Shown in pieces: positions 23,580 to 33,926 of a DNA stretch of 64,000 bases. The translations under genes were made by a program, and so were the position numbers. Source of the DNA: Turbatrix aceti (lineage: Eukaryota > Nematoda > Chromadorea > Rhabditida > Panagrolaimidae); the NCBI GenBank assembly GCA_963969345.1, contig OZ017770.1, forward strand, positions 1,187,246 through 1,251,245, written 5' to 3'. The notes beneath the pieces were generated by a model that worked only from the letters and a program-made list of their open reading frames with translations, searched no databases and was not told the origin of the DNA. How positions within the stretch are numbered: position 1 is the first letter of the stretch; each line of letters begins with the position of its first letter.

Positions 23580-24397
23580 CCCGGGTTTTTTTTCTTTTGT
23601 TGCCTGATCAGTCCAGTCATAAAAAAGTACTTGTAACGTGAAACATCTTTTTTTGAATCATAAGTTATTGATTTTCCAACGCTTGATTTGACTTATTCAG
23701 CCCAGCCAATGCGCATGGTTTGGCCGGTCATGACCGAAGCGAGTAAGGCGTTCCGCAAACAACGGCACGCAAGTTGAAAGGGCACCGAGCGCACACTCGC
23801 GATCGCTTGCTTCTTTGTTCATCGGATTCTGGTGACCTTCGACTAATGCGGTTATGTGCGCAGAAGACAATAGAAGGCATAGGTACTTTTGGCGACTTTT
23901 TTATAAGTGGCAGGTGTGCAGGTGCTTGTCAGAAAATTGGCACCAAAAACGAAACAAAACCGAACAGTTTGTAAAAAAACAGAAAGCCCCATTTGTATTT
24001 GACAGAGGGGAAGGAAGAGGAATAAGGGGGGAAATTTATAAGTCCGGGTGCTGCATGAAATGAAAATGCAGCTTTTTGGCCAGCTGCAAAAAATATGCGC
24101 GGCATAAGTCAGCTACTCGTCTGATGCCGGGTTCGGCCCATCTGCTGTAATTTCATCGCATAGAATCCAATGTGTAAATAGAAAATCGCCAAATGCCGAT
24201 AATCAAGACAGGGGTCCCTTCGACCAGGTGCGCGTGTTGTTATCCCTTTATTTGCCACATACAACATGCTGGTACACACACCTGACAAAAAATGTAATCC
24301 ACATAAAAATTATATTTATTGGCGCCAGAACAAGGGAAAAAAGATTTATCAAAGCAGAAACCCGTCAGTAAATAATTATAATTTTTATGTAAAAGGA
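23580..24397. other. Intergenic
   Basis: 3' flanks of the convergent huntingtin and ID-like genes. Short open frames here lack protein character. Nothing recognised. Confidence 0.45.
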
Positions 24398-24760
24398 TTA
24401 CGATTTGGATGAAGCCTGCTTTGAGATGCAGAGTTGCTGCAGGACGTTCGTAATGCTTGACGGGGGGTATTCGGGTTCCAGTTCGATTCCTGAGTCCTCG
24501 TCGCTTTCGAGGGTGTGGCGAAGGCGCGTGATGTGCTCCATGATTTTCTAAAAAGTCAATAAGATTAATCAAAGTAAAATAGCAAAAATATTTACCTGAA
24601 GCAGTTCATAGTCATTTGTGGTGTTATCGCAGCCAACCATGCGACGAAGCATGTTCATGGCTTCGACTTGCTTAACTGACGGCTTCTTGTGGATGCGCTT
24701 TGGACGACTCGTGGCAGTAGAAGACGTTGAGCTAGAAGTCGACATCGTGTCCGGTTTCAT
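24398..24760 (-). CDS. Small ID-like helix-loop-helix protein
   Basis: Two exons in phase: 24760-24596 and 24547-24398; 104 residues. The start is the first true ATG in frame. The N-terminal 16 residues are Ser/Thr-rich, followed by a basic patch RPKRIHKK. Then QVEAMNMLRRMVG reads as helix 1, CDNTTND as a short loop and YELLQKIMEHITRLRHTLE as helix 2. Helix 2 resembles that of ID/extramacrochaetae proteins (MEILQHVIDYILDLQ) in spacing and hydrophobic pattern, as does the acidic residue run just after it. ID proteins bind bHLH partners and block DNA binding. The helix 1 match is weaker, the loop is short and the basic patch lies too far upstream for a normal bHLH. A nematode-specific small nuclear protein is the alternative. 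Confidence 0.5.
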
Positions 24761-25903
24761 AGCCTCCAATTCTTGTCAGAGCACAGGTGTTCACAGCGGC
24801 TAACTCTCAACTTTGAGCACTAGACTGAGTGGTATGGTTTACTGCAAACAGAGGGCGAAAAATGAAAAATAGCAGCACAGCGTGTCGATGCCCCTCCCAT
24901 AAATGTCGGCACACACCACGCAAGTGGGTAAACCAGAGGACGGATCAAATGCGGGAAACGCAGAGGGAGGGCTTCTCAGTGACTGACCCTTGTTTGGTCG
25001 GGGATGCGATAGGAACGCATAAAACGAACACTCACGGACACTCCTCGAACGCAAAATGATCGTGGGAACATGAACACGGATCGGTTGTGATCGCTCTAAT
25101 TTATGCGATACAACGCAATCGCCTGACCTCATCTCGCTCAGCAGGACTGCATGAACACCTGTGACCGTGGGAGCCCCCCATCAGGTGTTTTGTCAATGCC
25201 ATAGATACGATCCCTCGTACAAAGGGTGTAATTTTGGCATCAGCAGAGAGTGACCAAGCGCTCGATAATGTTTAAACAAGAAAACAGCCGCGCAAAGGCA
25301 GAAACAGACCGACCAGCTGTAGGTCACTGCCAACTGTCGCCGACGGCAAAGACCTACCAAAGCCGGGAACGGACCCCAATGGTAACTTATGCATTGCATC
25401 AAGATTAGATGACTCAAACGGCTGGCGAGCAAGCAAATGAAAAAGGACAGCAGATGTGTACGCGTCCAGGCAGCCGCTAACAAAGAAACCCCACACTTGA
25501 GATAAGTATCATGCATCACAGATGATCAATTGCAAACACCTTGCATGAAGCTAAGTTCTCGATATTGTAAAACACGTCTGGACTGATTCACAAAACTGAT
25601 ACCTTGACCTCAAGGTGCTTCACAATTTATATGACATTCAAATGTGTTGTATTTTTTCAAGCACTTTGTAATTGCTTATACCGATCCCGCGCAGAATTAG
25701 GTAATTGAAATAAATCTTCCAAAATGCACATCCTGCAAGAAACGCGACACACAAGTCAGCCAGAGTTCACTTTCAATTTGCCTCATGCGCCTGTGCGCAG
25801 CTCCTCTGTTGTCTCAACTGGAAAAAAATCTTCAATGCTTTTTTCTATAAACTTTATCCAGTCGTCGTGTTGCTTACATTTTCCTCGGGTTTTTCTAAAC
25901 ATC
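24761..25903. other. Divergent intergenic region
   Basis: Upstream of both the ID-like gene (-) and NDUFA5 (+). Contains short spurious frames only; no RNA gene recognised. Confidence 0.45.
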
Positions 25904-25914
25904 CTTGATTTCAG
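25904..25914 (+). promoter_or_regulatory. SL acceptor of NDUFA5 gene
   Basis: CTTGATTTCAG ends 4 bases before the start codon, with no coding exon upstream. A trans-splice acceptor or 5'UTR intron end is inferred. Confidence 0.45.
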
Positions 25915-25918
25915 CGCT

Positions 25919-26448
25919 ATGTTCGGCCTTGCGAAGGGTATCCCGGTAGTTGCACGCCAGTCGACGCAGATGACGCTGGCTCGCACGATGTACCAGAACC
26001 CGTACATCTTCCGTTTCAAGAAGCGCAGCACTGTTTCGCCTGATTTCCACAAGAAGGTTTGTTTCTTTCATTCTTTGCTTCCTTGTACGTTTTATCTATG
26101 GTGAAAATACTTCAGACGACCGGCATCACCGGACTGTTCGTCAATGAGCACCCGCATCACACGCTGAAGGTTGTCTATGGTCGAATCTTGCGCGCACTCC
26201 AGCAAGTTCCTGCTACTGCCGCGTACCGCCGTTACACCGAAGAGCTCGTCAACCAGCGCCTGTCGCTTGTGGAGAACGAACCCGATATCCAGAAACTCGA
26301 GGAAAAGATTGGCATGGGCCAGATCGAAGAGGTCATTGAGCAGGCTGAATTTGAACTGCAGGCTGCTCGTGCCATCATCGACAGCAAGGCTTGGGAGCCT
26401 CTGGTCGAGGCGGCACCTGCCAACCAGTGGCGCTGGCCTGCTGCTTGA
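25919..26448 (+). CDS. Complex I subunit NDUFA5 (B13)
   Basis: Two exons in phase: 25919-26056 and 26116-26448; 156 residues. The core TTGITGLFV, RILRALQQVPATAAYRRYTE and the end PLVEAAPANQWRWPA are characteristic of NDUFA5, an accessory subunit on the matrix arm of NADH:ubiquinone oxidoreductase. The first 40 residues (MFGLAKGIPVVARQSTQ...) are basic and hydroxylated, consistent with a mitochondrial presequence, and account for the greater length compared with the mammalian protein (about 116). The upstream acceptor at 25914 fits trans-splicing. The neighbouring insulin-like gene is convergent, with about 295 bp between stops. Confidence 0.95.
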
Positions 26449-26742
26449 TTTTTCTTCATTTAACCTGTCAAGGTAAGATGTAATTAGAATCTTGCTGCTT
26501 TGATTGTGTATTGCAATTTATCTCTAGGATTATATAAATTTTGGTCGCTGCCTTTGGCTTTTGCATGCTACGAAACGAATGGGGAGACTAGTTTGTATCC
26601 ACGGGACATGCTTATATGCTCAATGTACGTGCAATGATATATACTTAGCACCAGGCACGTACATGTTTTTTGAACTTAATTCCGATAACTTCAACTATTA
26701 TTGGTTCATTCATTAACGATATTTGACATTCATTGACACAAT

Positions 26743-27149
26743 TTACGTCCACGCTTCAAAAGGTCCACAATGGGGAAAGAAATCAGTGAATTCACAACCT
26801 TTTAAACAACAAATGTTCATGATTTCCTGGACCGTCGCAGGTCGGTAGTCCTTGCCTTCTTTGATGAAGGGTGATCGTTTTCGTCGCATAGGACACGCGA
26901 GTTGAAACGCTTCAAAGAATGATCGTCCACCTGGAAATCAAAATCATGCATTAATATTCTTCAAAAAAATTATAACTCACCCGGAGGACAAAGTTTGAGG
27001 GTTCCAAACTTCTGAGACGATTTCTGGGATTTTGATGATAACAATTCTTTAATGTTGCCAAGTTGAGGAAACTGTTTCATGGAAAATGGAATAGCATGTG
27101 AAAACGCAAGCAGGGTGATTAGTACAACGATCCATAGAAGTACATGCAT
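26743..27149 (-). CDS. Insulin-like peptide
   Basis: Two exons in phase: 27149-26981 and 26930-26743; 118 residues. The chosen ATG gives a clean signal peptide (MHVLLWIVVLITLLAFSHA). A roughly 35-residue pro-region precedes the B chain (LCPPGG...FEAFQLAC), which is followed directly by RRKR, a proprotein convertase site. The A chain carries ICCLKGC and PHCGPF with the canonical CC-x3-C-x8-C spacing. Six cysteines in total, as in ordinary insulins. The CPPGG start of the B chain is typical of nematode insulin-like peptides. There is only one clear basic cleavage site, so there is no conventional C peptide and the A chain would carry an N-terminal extension. Expected to act through a DAF-2-type receptor; agonist or antagonist cannot be decided. 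Confidence 0.93.
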
Positions 27150-27172
27150 TGGTATCTGATCAAATATACTCA

Positions 27173-27186
27173 CTGAAAGAGATTCA
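27173..27186 (-). promoter_or_regulatory. Acceptor upstream of insulin-like gene
   Basis: CTCTTTCAG on the minus strand ends about 25 bases before the ATG at 27149. Probable SL acceptor or 5'UTR intron end. Confidence 0.4.
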
Positions 27187-28156
27187 GAATCATTTATCTA
27201 TACATTGACCACTCTGGGTATCAAACGGCAACGCGAAGCATCGAACAAAAAAATAAATACGCTACAAGGCATCAAGTAATGATTCTCAAAGATGTGGGAG
27301 CCTTAGTCTGTTAAAGGTCATTAAAATACATTTGTATTTTTTTAGTAGACACGAGGCGGCGGAGATAATTGTTTGAAGCATGCCTGATATAATTTTGTTT
27401 ATAGTTGTTTTCAGTAATGCGGGTGATTGAAGAATAATTATTTGACTCACCACTCGGTGCTGGTATGCTTTTTTTCCGCGAAAAGAAGAAACAAACATGA
27501 GAAACGATCGACGGAATCGGAAAAACAAAAAAATCAAAAACAGGCAGTTTGGACGGATGTTAGATTTTTTGTAAACGGATGTTTTTTTCCGCATACAATA
27601 AAGCCGTTGTAATGATCTCAATTAATGTTGTTCTATGTTTTTGCATGCAACGGGGTGTGACACAATTATGAAAAACTTTTTTTTTGATAGACATTTTTTT
27701 GCTGCATGATGACCCTCTTTCGATGGCTAAAAAACAGCATTCCGCATTCCCTCGACTCAAATAGCAACTCGTAGTTTAAATTTAAGATTTACGAAATTGC
27801 TGATGCTATTAAAAATTCTTGATTGTGCATGACATCATGTTGCTACCTAAAATACGTGTTTAAATAAGTTACGACTCCCCCGGTTTGTGCTTTTAATAGC
27901 AGAGAACCAAAATTGAAGAACATCTTGAGATTAAACATTTTGCAAAAAATGATGTGTTTTGATAAAAGCATCTCTTCCGAAATTCGTGTATCAAAAAAAG
28001 CACTCCTTAACCTATTGGTCTCCTTCGATCGATGAAGGTCAAACTTTGGCGGCCTTCAAAAACAGTTCGTCCGCATGAAGTGCGTGGCGTTCAAGGCACA
28101 CGTTTGCAAAACCGATCGTTCAATTGCATTTTTTTCAACGGATAAGACTACAAAAA
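27187..28156. other. Divergent intergenic region
   Basis: AT-rich, upstream of the insulin-like gene (-) and the thioredoxin-like gene (+). Nothing else recognised. Confidence 0.45.
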
Positions 28157-30772
28157 ATGTTTTCTCTGTTCTATGTCGGATCTATAATTTTGTTATCCTT
28201 GCAATTGACTCCAGGCTTGTAAGACTACTTTACAATGAGTTTTTTTTTAATAAAGGTTGGGAATTTCAGCAGTCAGTGTCCCTTTAAACACGGTTCCAGC
28301 TCACCTGACTTAGACAATGGCTTGGGGGATACCGCACCCGGAATTGTGCCTGAAGCGCAGTTTATCCAGACCACGTTTATATACAGCGCGTCTACTGGTA
28401 CGAGAACAAGAAAATTTTAATTGTTAGTTAAAGCCAAAACACATGTTTCAGAGAAAGATTTGCAATTCACACAAGAAGTCATAGACTTAATTAACATTTT
28501 GAGACAGCGGCTTAAACTGTCTGCTGAGGTTACAATTGAGAACGAAAACGTGAGTTCAAAACAAAAATAAAAATTTGCGAACAACAAATTCCAGGTTGAT
28601 TGCACGGATAATGGTTACTCACAGTGCGCGGAATACCCTCTAAATGAGCCATATCACTTCATCGTCGTCGAAGACTCGTAAGTGATAACATAATAAAAAA
28701 ATAATAACAATTAATTATCACAAAAAACAGAATATATGGCTGCCAGCACAAAGCTCAAAAACTAAGAATTATTATTCATATTTTAAAAGAAAAGGAACGC
28801 AGGGTCTTAAAGATAACCATTTTTATGAGAATAAATGCGGGGAATTAAGGAGATATCATGTTTTTCATTCATCTACACATTCATAACGATAATTAGCGTC
28901 CCCTTGTGCCATTGAATGCGCTTTCACACAGGGGGTAGGGACACAGTCATCCCTCCCACTTCCTCTCCATTGTAAAAGGAACAAAAACCATTTTTTCAGA
29001 AGCCACGGAGCTACTGTTTACAGCCTGGACCGGAAGCATAACACCAACATTGCAAAAACTGAGTTGGCGTTATTGGAGTATGTTTTTTACCTCAAAATGT
29101 ATCTTTAACTACAAAAAACAACCCATTTTGTAGTTCATTTTCGAGGCACAGTAAACTATCTCTCATGCCATTCGCTTCTAAACAAACGGAAAATGAAGTT
29201 GGATTTGTGCGTGAGATAACGGTCAAGGAACTTTCGTCTTTTGCCCAAAAAAATCGGGCCAAGGAAGCCCATCGATCTCCGGTTGGCGCCATTGTTACAC
29301 GCTCGGCTACGGAACTAAATTTAATTAATGAACGTATCCTGGAATTTCGAACACTCGATGTGACGAGCATCAAAAAGAGCGACCGTCTTGCCGCATTTGC
29401 AGGCGAGGAATTAAATGATTTACTCGAAAATGAAGACGAAAAGTACATTTTAATACTCTTCTGGACCAAGGTCAACACGGAATCACTCCATGCATTCTGG
29501 CTCTGGAACCAGGTGGCAGACACAGTTCAGGAGACCAATGTCGTTATTGGCAGCGTTGCATGCCACGAGGAAATAGACGTGTGCCGTGCATTTGCCATTG
29601 GACACCAGGATAAGCATACAATATTTGTCTACAAAAATGCTCAAAAGATAGCCGCACAATTCAACATGCGAGATGCTGACTTTTATTCCGAGTGGATTAA
29701 GATGTATGTTACATTTCTCTATGACATTCAAATTTTCTGTTTTTCAGAATTACAGCAGGCCCCGTGCTACGAATCGACGACTCGGGTGTCTGGAAGCAGG
29801 TCAGACAGGGATATCTTCCTAATCTTCCGTCTCTGGGCCAGAGAACGGCGATTACAACTGGCATTTTTCAAGATGAAGACAGCGAAGAATTTGAAGCCTT
29901 CAGAAAAGTTGCTGGCATTTTATACGGTCGTTATCATCTTGTTTACACTATTAAGCCCGAAACTACACCGAGCGTTACGACCTTTAGACCACTGGAAAAG
30001 ACGAGGAGACGGGATTTATCCGGAAACATTGATGTTCCAACACTTATACAGCACATTACTCAGAGCTCGCTTCCGGCAGTGGTATTTTATTTTTTTTCTA
30101 TGTTGCATAGCTCAATTTTTTAAATTTAGTTAAACTTAAGTCAAGGCTTTACCAGCGATCTCGTGTACCAAAACCCCAAAGACCTGGCTTTGTTGATCCA
30201 CGATAACGATGACAAGCTGCATTCAGAATTCGTGGCTTTGGCTTCAAAACAAGAAAATGCTGTTCTTTTTAACTTTGCTGAAATCAATAGGTTTGCATTA
30301 ATTTCTTTGTTTTTTCAACTATCATGCTTTGTAACTTCAGAAAATACTCAGTTGAGCTGACCGGATTCTTTGCGACGATGCAGGTTCCCGAAGCAGCCGT
30401 GCCTCTGTTATGCATCGGTTATCCGGTACGATTTTCTTTTTCCCTCTTAAAGTTACCCGCAATTTTCAGAAGTCTTTGACGTGCTCAACCATCAACGGCG
30501 ATGCTTCTTTGACACGTGAATCTCTCGATGGAAACAATCCGAACTACGAAATTGAACTGTCTTCTAAAAAAGCCCATCCTCTGAAGCACGTTCAACTTGA
30601 GCACATCAATGCTATTTTTGGTGGCCAGGAAGTTGAGCTGCTTCCGGAACCTGTACTGGCCAGAAGCCGCAGTGCTCCGCACATGTCAGGCAATCATCCT
30701 CCGGTAGTGTCGTCAGGTGGGGGGTGCCCAATGATGGCACACATGAATTCAGACCTTCGAGATGAACTTTAA
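28157..30772 (+). CDS. ER-lumenal thioredoxin-fold protein without CxxC
   Basis: Ten exons in phase: 28157-28218, 28270-28397, 28452-28549, 28595-28677, 29000-29077, 29134-29703, 29748-30078, 30130-30290, 30341-30425, 30470-30772; 632 residues. A signal peptide is split by the first intron (MFSLFYVGSIILLSLQLTPG). The clearest thioredoxin fold is at about residues 240-330: YILILFWTKVNTESLHAFW, then GSVACHEEIDVC and TIFVYKNAQ. It keeps the strand pattern but has no CxxC, so it is not a disulfide oxidase by itself. Further thioredoxin-like units are likely after it. The protein ends RDEL, a KDEL-type ER retrieval signal. The architecture resembles TXNDC16-type or ERp44-like lumenal proteins; I favour TXNDC16-like by local similarity, without certainty. 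Role probably in client binding or quality control. Confidence 0.82.
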
Positions 30773-31773
30773 CATATGATTTATTATTTATTCACTTTTT
30801 ATAAAGTAAAGCATAATAAATTGTATTATCTGTTTCAATATTGAACAACGTTTCTTTCACTACACACATTGCAATTTTACCCGAACCTGAAGTCAAACCA
30901 GAATTTTTTTTTACAGAAAAACAACAACAAATTTAATCAAGAATTTCGATGTCGGAGACAGCGATCAAAGCTATATCAAAGGCGGTGGTATTCTTTCTGT
31001 CAAGTTGGTCGGCAAGCGTTTGCTCCGGAGATAAAGTGCACCGGTGTTTGTCACAGATTGACATCAAGGGAAGAAAATTCTCGTTAGAAGTATAAAACTT
31101 CTTGAAGATTGTCAAATCCAGGTTTCGGACAGGTCATCCTTTTATGTCTTTTGAGCAGATTTTTGTAAGTATCGACTTCGAACTACAGTGTGAATATTTT
31201 TTTTAATTTGATTGCAAAACATACTTCAATGCCATTCGGGGCCAATGAGTTTTCAAAAGTACTCCAGACAGAAGTCGCAGGTTCGCCGCCCTTCTATTGC
31301 CAAAGCACATACAGCGATTGTTGCATGGGATAAAGCAGTCGGACATGGGATAAAGCAGTCGTTCGACCATTGCTCGTCCAAGCGCTATTTCAGATCGGAG
31401 AGTTTGTCAAGGCAGGCGGCTAATGGTCGTTGTGTGCGTGCAGCGTGCACGCCACCTGAGTATGCGACTGATTTTTGGGGTCACCTTTATGGCAACTAGG
31501 ATGCATTTGAATCACATTTTAGTCTTGAGACTGACCATGATGGGTACGGATTTATTTTGCTCCAATTAAAATATTGCATTTCCGTTACATGTCTCCATGT
31601 GTTTAGCAAATTGTCGAGCGCGTACTTCGTGTCGAGAGAATAGAATCCACGCACTGGACAAAGCTAAATATAAAAGCGCCAGTTCCAAATCTTCCCTCCT
31701 TTTTCTTTTTCCCGTTAAATCCACAATAAAAGCCCCCCCCCCGGATTTAAAACAAACAAAAACTCAAATTGCC
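30773..31773. other. Intergenic
   Basis: AATAAA near 30827 probably ends the thioredoxin-like transcript. A minus-strand frame at 30933-31115 has some protein-like look but no convincing upstream exon. At 31321-31366 the phrase CATGGGATAAAGCAGTCG is repeated directly. No gene called. Confidence 0.4.
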
Positions 31774-31786
31774 ATTTTTTTCATAG
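31774..31786 (+). promoter_or_regulatory. SL acceptor before unknown gene
   Basis: TTTTTTTCATAG ends 7 bases before the ATG at 31794, without an upstream coding exon. Trans-splicing is inferred. Confidence 0.4.
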
Positions 31787-31793
31787 GTCAAGG

Positions 31794-33926
31794 ATGATGG
31801 AAGTAGATGCAGTAAAAAGCCGTGATATTATGGATGAAGCATTATGGCGAGAAGCAGCGTTCAACGCTCCATCTAAAGTTCGCCGGACGTGCAAATTGCT
31901 CGTCTTAGAAGCTCTTCTTACAGATTTTAAAAATCCTCAGAATGCACTTTCACCAGACGCGGCAAGACGTCTGTATCTGGTTCAATTAGAAGTTGCTCTG
32001 AAGCATTTTGACGACGATGATTTGGTCGAACTGTTTCCCAAGCTGATTCCGCTTGTTCGCGCTGAAGACGAAGCACTCATCGCTCAATTGAAAAAGCTCT
32101 TTGATTTTCTTACTACTCCCGGCTTCCAAAGCATGTTCATGATCAGATTTTTAAAGAATACGCCGTCCACCTTGGTTTTGACTGCTTTTGAGACGATATT
32201 TGATGCAGGTAAACAATCAGTTCATGCAGGCGTCGTGATTTTATCAAAGCTGGCACACCATTGCCCGACGGGGCTTTGTGCCATTTCGCAGGATGTTCTA
32301 CGTTTTGTGGAACATTTGAGGACTAAAGTCTTCTCCGTCGAAGGGCACATATTTTTGGATATGCTTATTGGTAAGTTTTTTTGTATGCATGTAGGTTTTT
32401 ATAACTCATTTTTAGCTGACATATCAACCATTCTCTTTGGTGATGCAGCCTTCCCCAACTCTGTATCTCTCACGCTGCTAAACCTCGCTATCCTCCTCGC
32501 CCAGAACCCAGACGGTTCTGAAGGTCGGAAGGCAGCTATCAAGCCCAAAGTGCCTAAACGCGATACATCGCTTTTTCCGCGCATTACCACAGGACTCGAA
32601 GCTGCAAAAAAACCATACGTTAGGGGTTTTCGAAAAATGAAAAAGCCTGATATTAGAAAAAAGAAAGTATTACTCCCACGGGTGTTTCCTCTCTACAACT
32701 CGTTCGTTATGACGGCAATCACAAGCATTGTAGGCCGAAAACCACAGTCACTGGATTTCTCAAAGCCTTCGACGGTCAGTACTGTATTGCAAAGAGCCGC
32801 TCATGCAAAGCAGGATGATATAAGCATTACCATCGGCGCCTTTGCATTCGGACTGCAACAGTGGACTGCAGCGTTCGGAAACGGGATTATGGCGTACTTT
32901 CCTGCCAATGTTTACGATATGTCCGTTTCCGGGTTCGAAGCCGTGTGGTCCAATTTTAAGACGTACCCCCAAAAGTTTGATCTAAACTTACTATACGCTC
33001 CTTATTGCATCCCAGCGGTGGGTGTTACTAACAAAAGATTCTTTATAAAATTTACACATTATATTTTTATAGAACCCGTCCACATCCATAAACTGTTCGA
33101 TTGAAAGTACTGTGGCAGTTATCAAAAACACCAGTAACTTAACTCGGTTATTGGATCCTAACTACTTTTCAGTTCTTCACGGCGTTGATTTGTCTAACCT
33201 CTGGAACTATCTTCTCAACGCTTTGCTTGTTTCTAGCGAATTTGGAATAGTTTTGCAACTCATTGACATGCAGCCGGACAAGCTTGTTTCAAACACCGCT
33301 GGCATGATCGCTTCCATGGCCATCGGAAAATTACCTGATGCTCTGAACTACACAAACAACTTGCTGTTGTCTTTTCAAACTTCAGGACCGCTGATTAAAG
33401 ATGTGTACATACCCAACATGTTCCGCGCCATTGATCGAGACTCTTTAACTCCATATACGGCTTTAATACAAATCCACATCACAATGCTGCTGGCGTTCGG
33501 CAACTTTGCTTCAAAAACGATAAACGAAAAGCTCATCGACTTCGTGATAGCAAACGGACTTGTGCTATCACAGCTGCTTGGTCGCGAACACGATGACACA
33601 GCGATGGTTAAATGCATTGGCACGTTCATCGAGCGTCGCGTGAGTTTTTTGCTGTGTTTAATTCCTGGCAGACAGTATTATTTCAGGGCAAATTGATGTT
33701 CCCTAACTTGCTTGACTTTATCAGCATGGAAAGCATTTACATCCCTCTGTTTGGTCTTGAGAACGTGAAATGGCTCATCAAAGGTGACAGCACTGAACAG
33801 GTGCCATCAATCAAGGAAGCGTTTTTTGAGAAGCCGGACCATTCCAGCAAAGTGGCATGCGTCCAGGCATTCATGAAAAGGCACGAAGAACTCTACAAAG
33901 ATCTGTGCGCGGACTTCAAAATATAA
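31794..33926 (+). CDS. Unrecognised 661-residue helical protein
   Basis: Four exons in phase: 31794-32370, 32416-33017, 33073-33639, 33687-33926; 661 residues. I do not recognise the family. Almost the whole chain reads as amphipathic helices with Leu-rich faces (for example LLVLEALLTDF and SVSLTLLNLAILLA), in the manner of HEAT/ARM-type repeats. A basic stretch lies at about residues 245-285 (RGFRKMKKPDIRKKKVLLP), a possible nuclear localisation signal or nucleic-acid contact. There is no signal peptide and no membrane segment. I considered proteasome chaperone PSMD5 and Integrator subunits but saw no decisive motif. The thioredoxin-like gene is 1 kb upstream on the same strand, too far for a standard operon. 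Confidence 0.8.

Noticed and set aside
24470..24495. GTTCGATTCC resembling a tRNA B box
   Set aside because: Lies within the ID-like coding exon, and no A box or cloverleaf can be formed around it.
30933..31115. Minus-strand 60-codon frame ending in DIEILD
   Set aside because: Some protein-like composition, but its start is TTG, no acceptor or upstream exon fits and no family is recognised.
32207..32227. GT...AG pair inside the unknown helical-protein exon
   Set aside because: The intron would be only 21 nt, far below the usual minimum here; the frame reads well without it.
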